From positions 1 to 64,000 of the IMG/VR virus record IMGVR_UViG_3300007644_000002: a DNA stretch of 64,000 bases. The stretch is one strand, 5' to 3'. This document shows positions 62,838 to 64,000 of the stretch, one piece after another (positions within the stretch are counted from its first letter, which is position 1; every line of letters begins with the position of its first letter). The notes below the pieces were generated by a model. The model searched no databases. It worked only from the letters and a program-made list of their open reading frames with translations, and was not told the origin of the DNA. The DNA is from a virus. The translations under genes and the position numbers were made by a program.

Positions 62838-63562
62838 ACGATTGGTGTGTCCTTATTTAAACCAGCAGAGAAGTGACGTAAAATCACGGGCCCTGTCTCA
62901 GGTTTAGTTCTTGCCCAGTTGAAGGCATTGTAATAATTCCATCTCAAGTCGTCATCGAAGATACCAACTTTGAGATCCTTATATTTTTCTTCTTTCTCGG
63001 TCAACCACCAGAGGGAGAACTGATCCCAAGACTTTAGAGAATCAATATAACCTTCGGGCCACCAAGTATCATTCATTTGCTTGTATGTTAAATCCCACCA
63101 ATCCTGCATAAATTCGCGGACGATTGGTTTAGTCATATCATACAAACATACCCCACCACAAAGAGTAAATTTAGCCATACCTTCTGGTGTGGAGAAATCA
63201 CGTTCCGCATAAATGTAGTCGCGATCATCAGTCAGTTCAGAGAATACCACATCGTAGTCTTTCATCTCATCCCATACCTTGATGATGTCTTCGTGCTCAC
63301 ATTCCATGTCAGCATCAATATACATTGTTATGTCATATGGCGAACGTGCCATACCCCATAACTTAGCACGATAATGGTTGTCGCAGATAATAACATCATC
63401 GGCAACATCATAACCACGTTCGTCAATATATTTTTCTTCTGTCACGAGACAGATTTTACAATCCTCATAGAAGTCTCTTAGACTTTCTGCGAGGTTAAGA
63501 GCATACAAATAAAAGTTAGGTTTATTTGATGCTACAATTACGAACCCTTTGGTCTTCTCCAT
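62834..63562 (-). CDS. Glycosyltransferase-like protein (GT-A, DxD)
   Basis: A 242-residue GT-A fold protein. GFVIVASNKPNFYLYALNLAESLRDF is a typical first Rossmann unit, and ITMYIDADMECEH (78-90) carries the DxD motif (Asp83, Asp85). TLCGGVCLYD and SWDQFSLWW correspond to acceptor and conserved W/D blocks. Located between a hypothetical gene and an HxN oxygenase, next to the fibre genes, it may modify virion or host surface structures. It starts within the stop of the upstream gene. Confidence 0.7.
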   Translation of the reverse strand: MEKTKGFVIVASNKPNFYLYALNLAESLRDFYEDCKICLVTEEKYIDERGYDVADDVIICDNHYRAKLWGMARSPYDITMYIDADMECEHEDIIKVWDEMKDYDVVFSELTDDRDYIYAERDFSTPEGMAKFTLCGGVCLYDMTKPIVREFMQDWWDLTYKQMNDTWWPEGYIDSLKSWDQFSLWWLTEKEEKYKDLKVGIFDDDLRWNYYNAFNWARTKPETGPVILRHFSAGLNKDTPIV

Positions 63563-63993
63563 TACTCAGTCCCTTCCAGAGATTCCTGTAGAATGAGAAT
63601 AGAGTACAAGTCTACTTCGATACGAGACTTCGCACGACGTAACTTTCCTTTTAATTTGCGGTTCTTAGAGGCTTTAATCTCATCAACCTCAAATGCTTCT
63701 AATTTATAATTGAAGAGTTTCTCTAACTTACGCGCCTTCTGGTGTTCTAGTTCGCGCTGCTTTTCTTCTTCTTGCTCGGCATTTTTGCGTGTTACCCGAT
63801 TAGTTGTTTCTTTATCAATGTTATCTTCACCTACAGACCCGATGACTTCATCAAACAACTCATTTGGATTACCGTCTTTATCTACACGGTTCAGTAACAT
63901 TACTTGCCTTGTTACTCTTCCAACATCATCTTCCATTTCTAGGATACAGTTCAACTTATCTTTTGCGTCTGTTTCCCAAAAAGCATTGTCCAT
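63562..63993 (-). CDS. Hypothetical coiled-coil protein
   Basis: A 143-residue acidic/basic protein with a strongly charged helix (RKNAEQEEEKQRELEHQKARKLEKLF) and a basic segment KASKNRKLKGKLRRAKSR. No domain recognised. Its start lies seven bases from the window end, so upstream context (promoter, operon) is not visible. Possibly a virion or baseplate-region protein judging from the neighbourhood. Confidence 0.5.
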   Translation of the reverse strand: MDNAFWETDAKDKLNCILEMEDDVGRVTRQVMLLNRVDKDGNPNELFDEVIGSVGEDNIDKETTNRVTRKNAEQEEEKQRELEHQKARKLEKLFNYKLEAFEVDEIKASKNRKLKGKLRRAKSRIEVDLYSILILQESLEGTE

Positions 63994-64000
63994 CCACTTT

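Noticed and set aside
1-63993. CRISPR array, insertion sequence, integrase, homing endonuclease or intron
   Set aside because: No regularly spaced repeats, transposase, recombinase motifs, GIY-YIG or HNH insertions were seen; core genes 43, 17, 23 and 44 are uninterrupted.

Overview
This window comes from a tailed phage with a T4-type myovirus genome, most like the T4-like phages of marine bacteria. Every confident gene lies on the minus strand, so transcription runs from high to low coordinates. The T4 core is clear by protein sequence: replication and recombination (gp41, UvsX, gp43, gp44, gp62, RegA, gp45, gp46, gp47, UvsW, UvsY, DsbA), the late sigma factor gp55, and the head-neck-tail block 13-14-15-16-17-18-19-20-67-21-22-23 in T4 order. 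Many small and accessory genes resemble marine T4-like types: Hsp20, HxN-type dioxygenases, small membrane proteins and Ala/Ser-rich repetitive fibres. No photosynthesis genes are present, so a heterotrophic host is more likely than a cyanobacterium, but the host cannot be named from the sequence.

Layout. 1-1000: tRNA-Leu(UAG), tRNA-Asn(GUU), tRNA-Glu(UUC) and small proteins. 1000-3900: a secreted SleB-type wall hydrolase, a P-loop kinase with a capsid-targeting-like N terminus, and an SGNH-like protein. 3900-11500: DsbA, DUF3310, an HxN oxygenase, gp41, UvsX, a nucleotide-sugar pair (UDP-sugar dehydrogenase and epimerase) and a PrimPol-like protein. 11500-18670: DNA polymerase, then a five-gene accessory operon (C5 DNA methyltransferase, CmoA-like carboxy-SAM synthase homologue, ParB-like protein, glycosyltransferase, asparagine-synthase-like PP-loop enzyme). 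18670-23940: two glycosyltransferases, Hsp20, a JmjC/cupin oxygenase, RegA, gp62, a sulfotransferase and gp44. 23940-26800: MetK, tRNA-Thr(UGU), a second small-molecule-type methyltransferase and a peroxiredoxin. 26800-34400: sliding clamp, gp46/47, gp55, a cytidylyltransferase, UvsW and UvsY. 34400-48620: virion head, neck and tail. 48700-62040: giant repetitive tail-fibre genes. 62100-63993: a third HxN oxygenase, a glycosyltransferase and a hypothetical gene.

Regulation can be read directly. Early and middle operons start from promoters matching host sigma-70 consensus, TTGACA-17-TATAAT. Nine minus-strand copies are perfect, three differ by one base, and one perfect copy points the other way on the plus strand. 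Structural and late genes are preceded by eleven exact copies of the T4 late promoter TATAAATA. Five intrinsic terminators separate blocks.

The most interesting possibility is a DNA base hypermodification pathway. The C5 methyltransferase carries Arg in place of the nearly invariant motif X Asn, and its gene overlaps that of a CmoA-like enzyme. A phage MetK could supply SAM. Together they suggest that the phage makes carboxy-SAM and uses it to carboxymethylate cytosine, perhaps followed by amidation or glycosylation. A competing idea is wobble modification of the phage's own tRNA-Leu(UAG) and tRNA-Thr(UGU).
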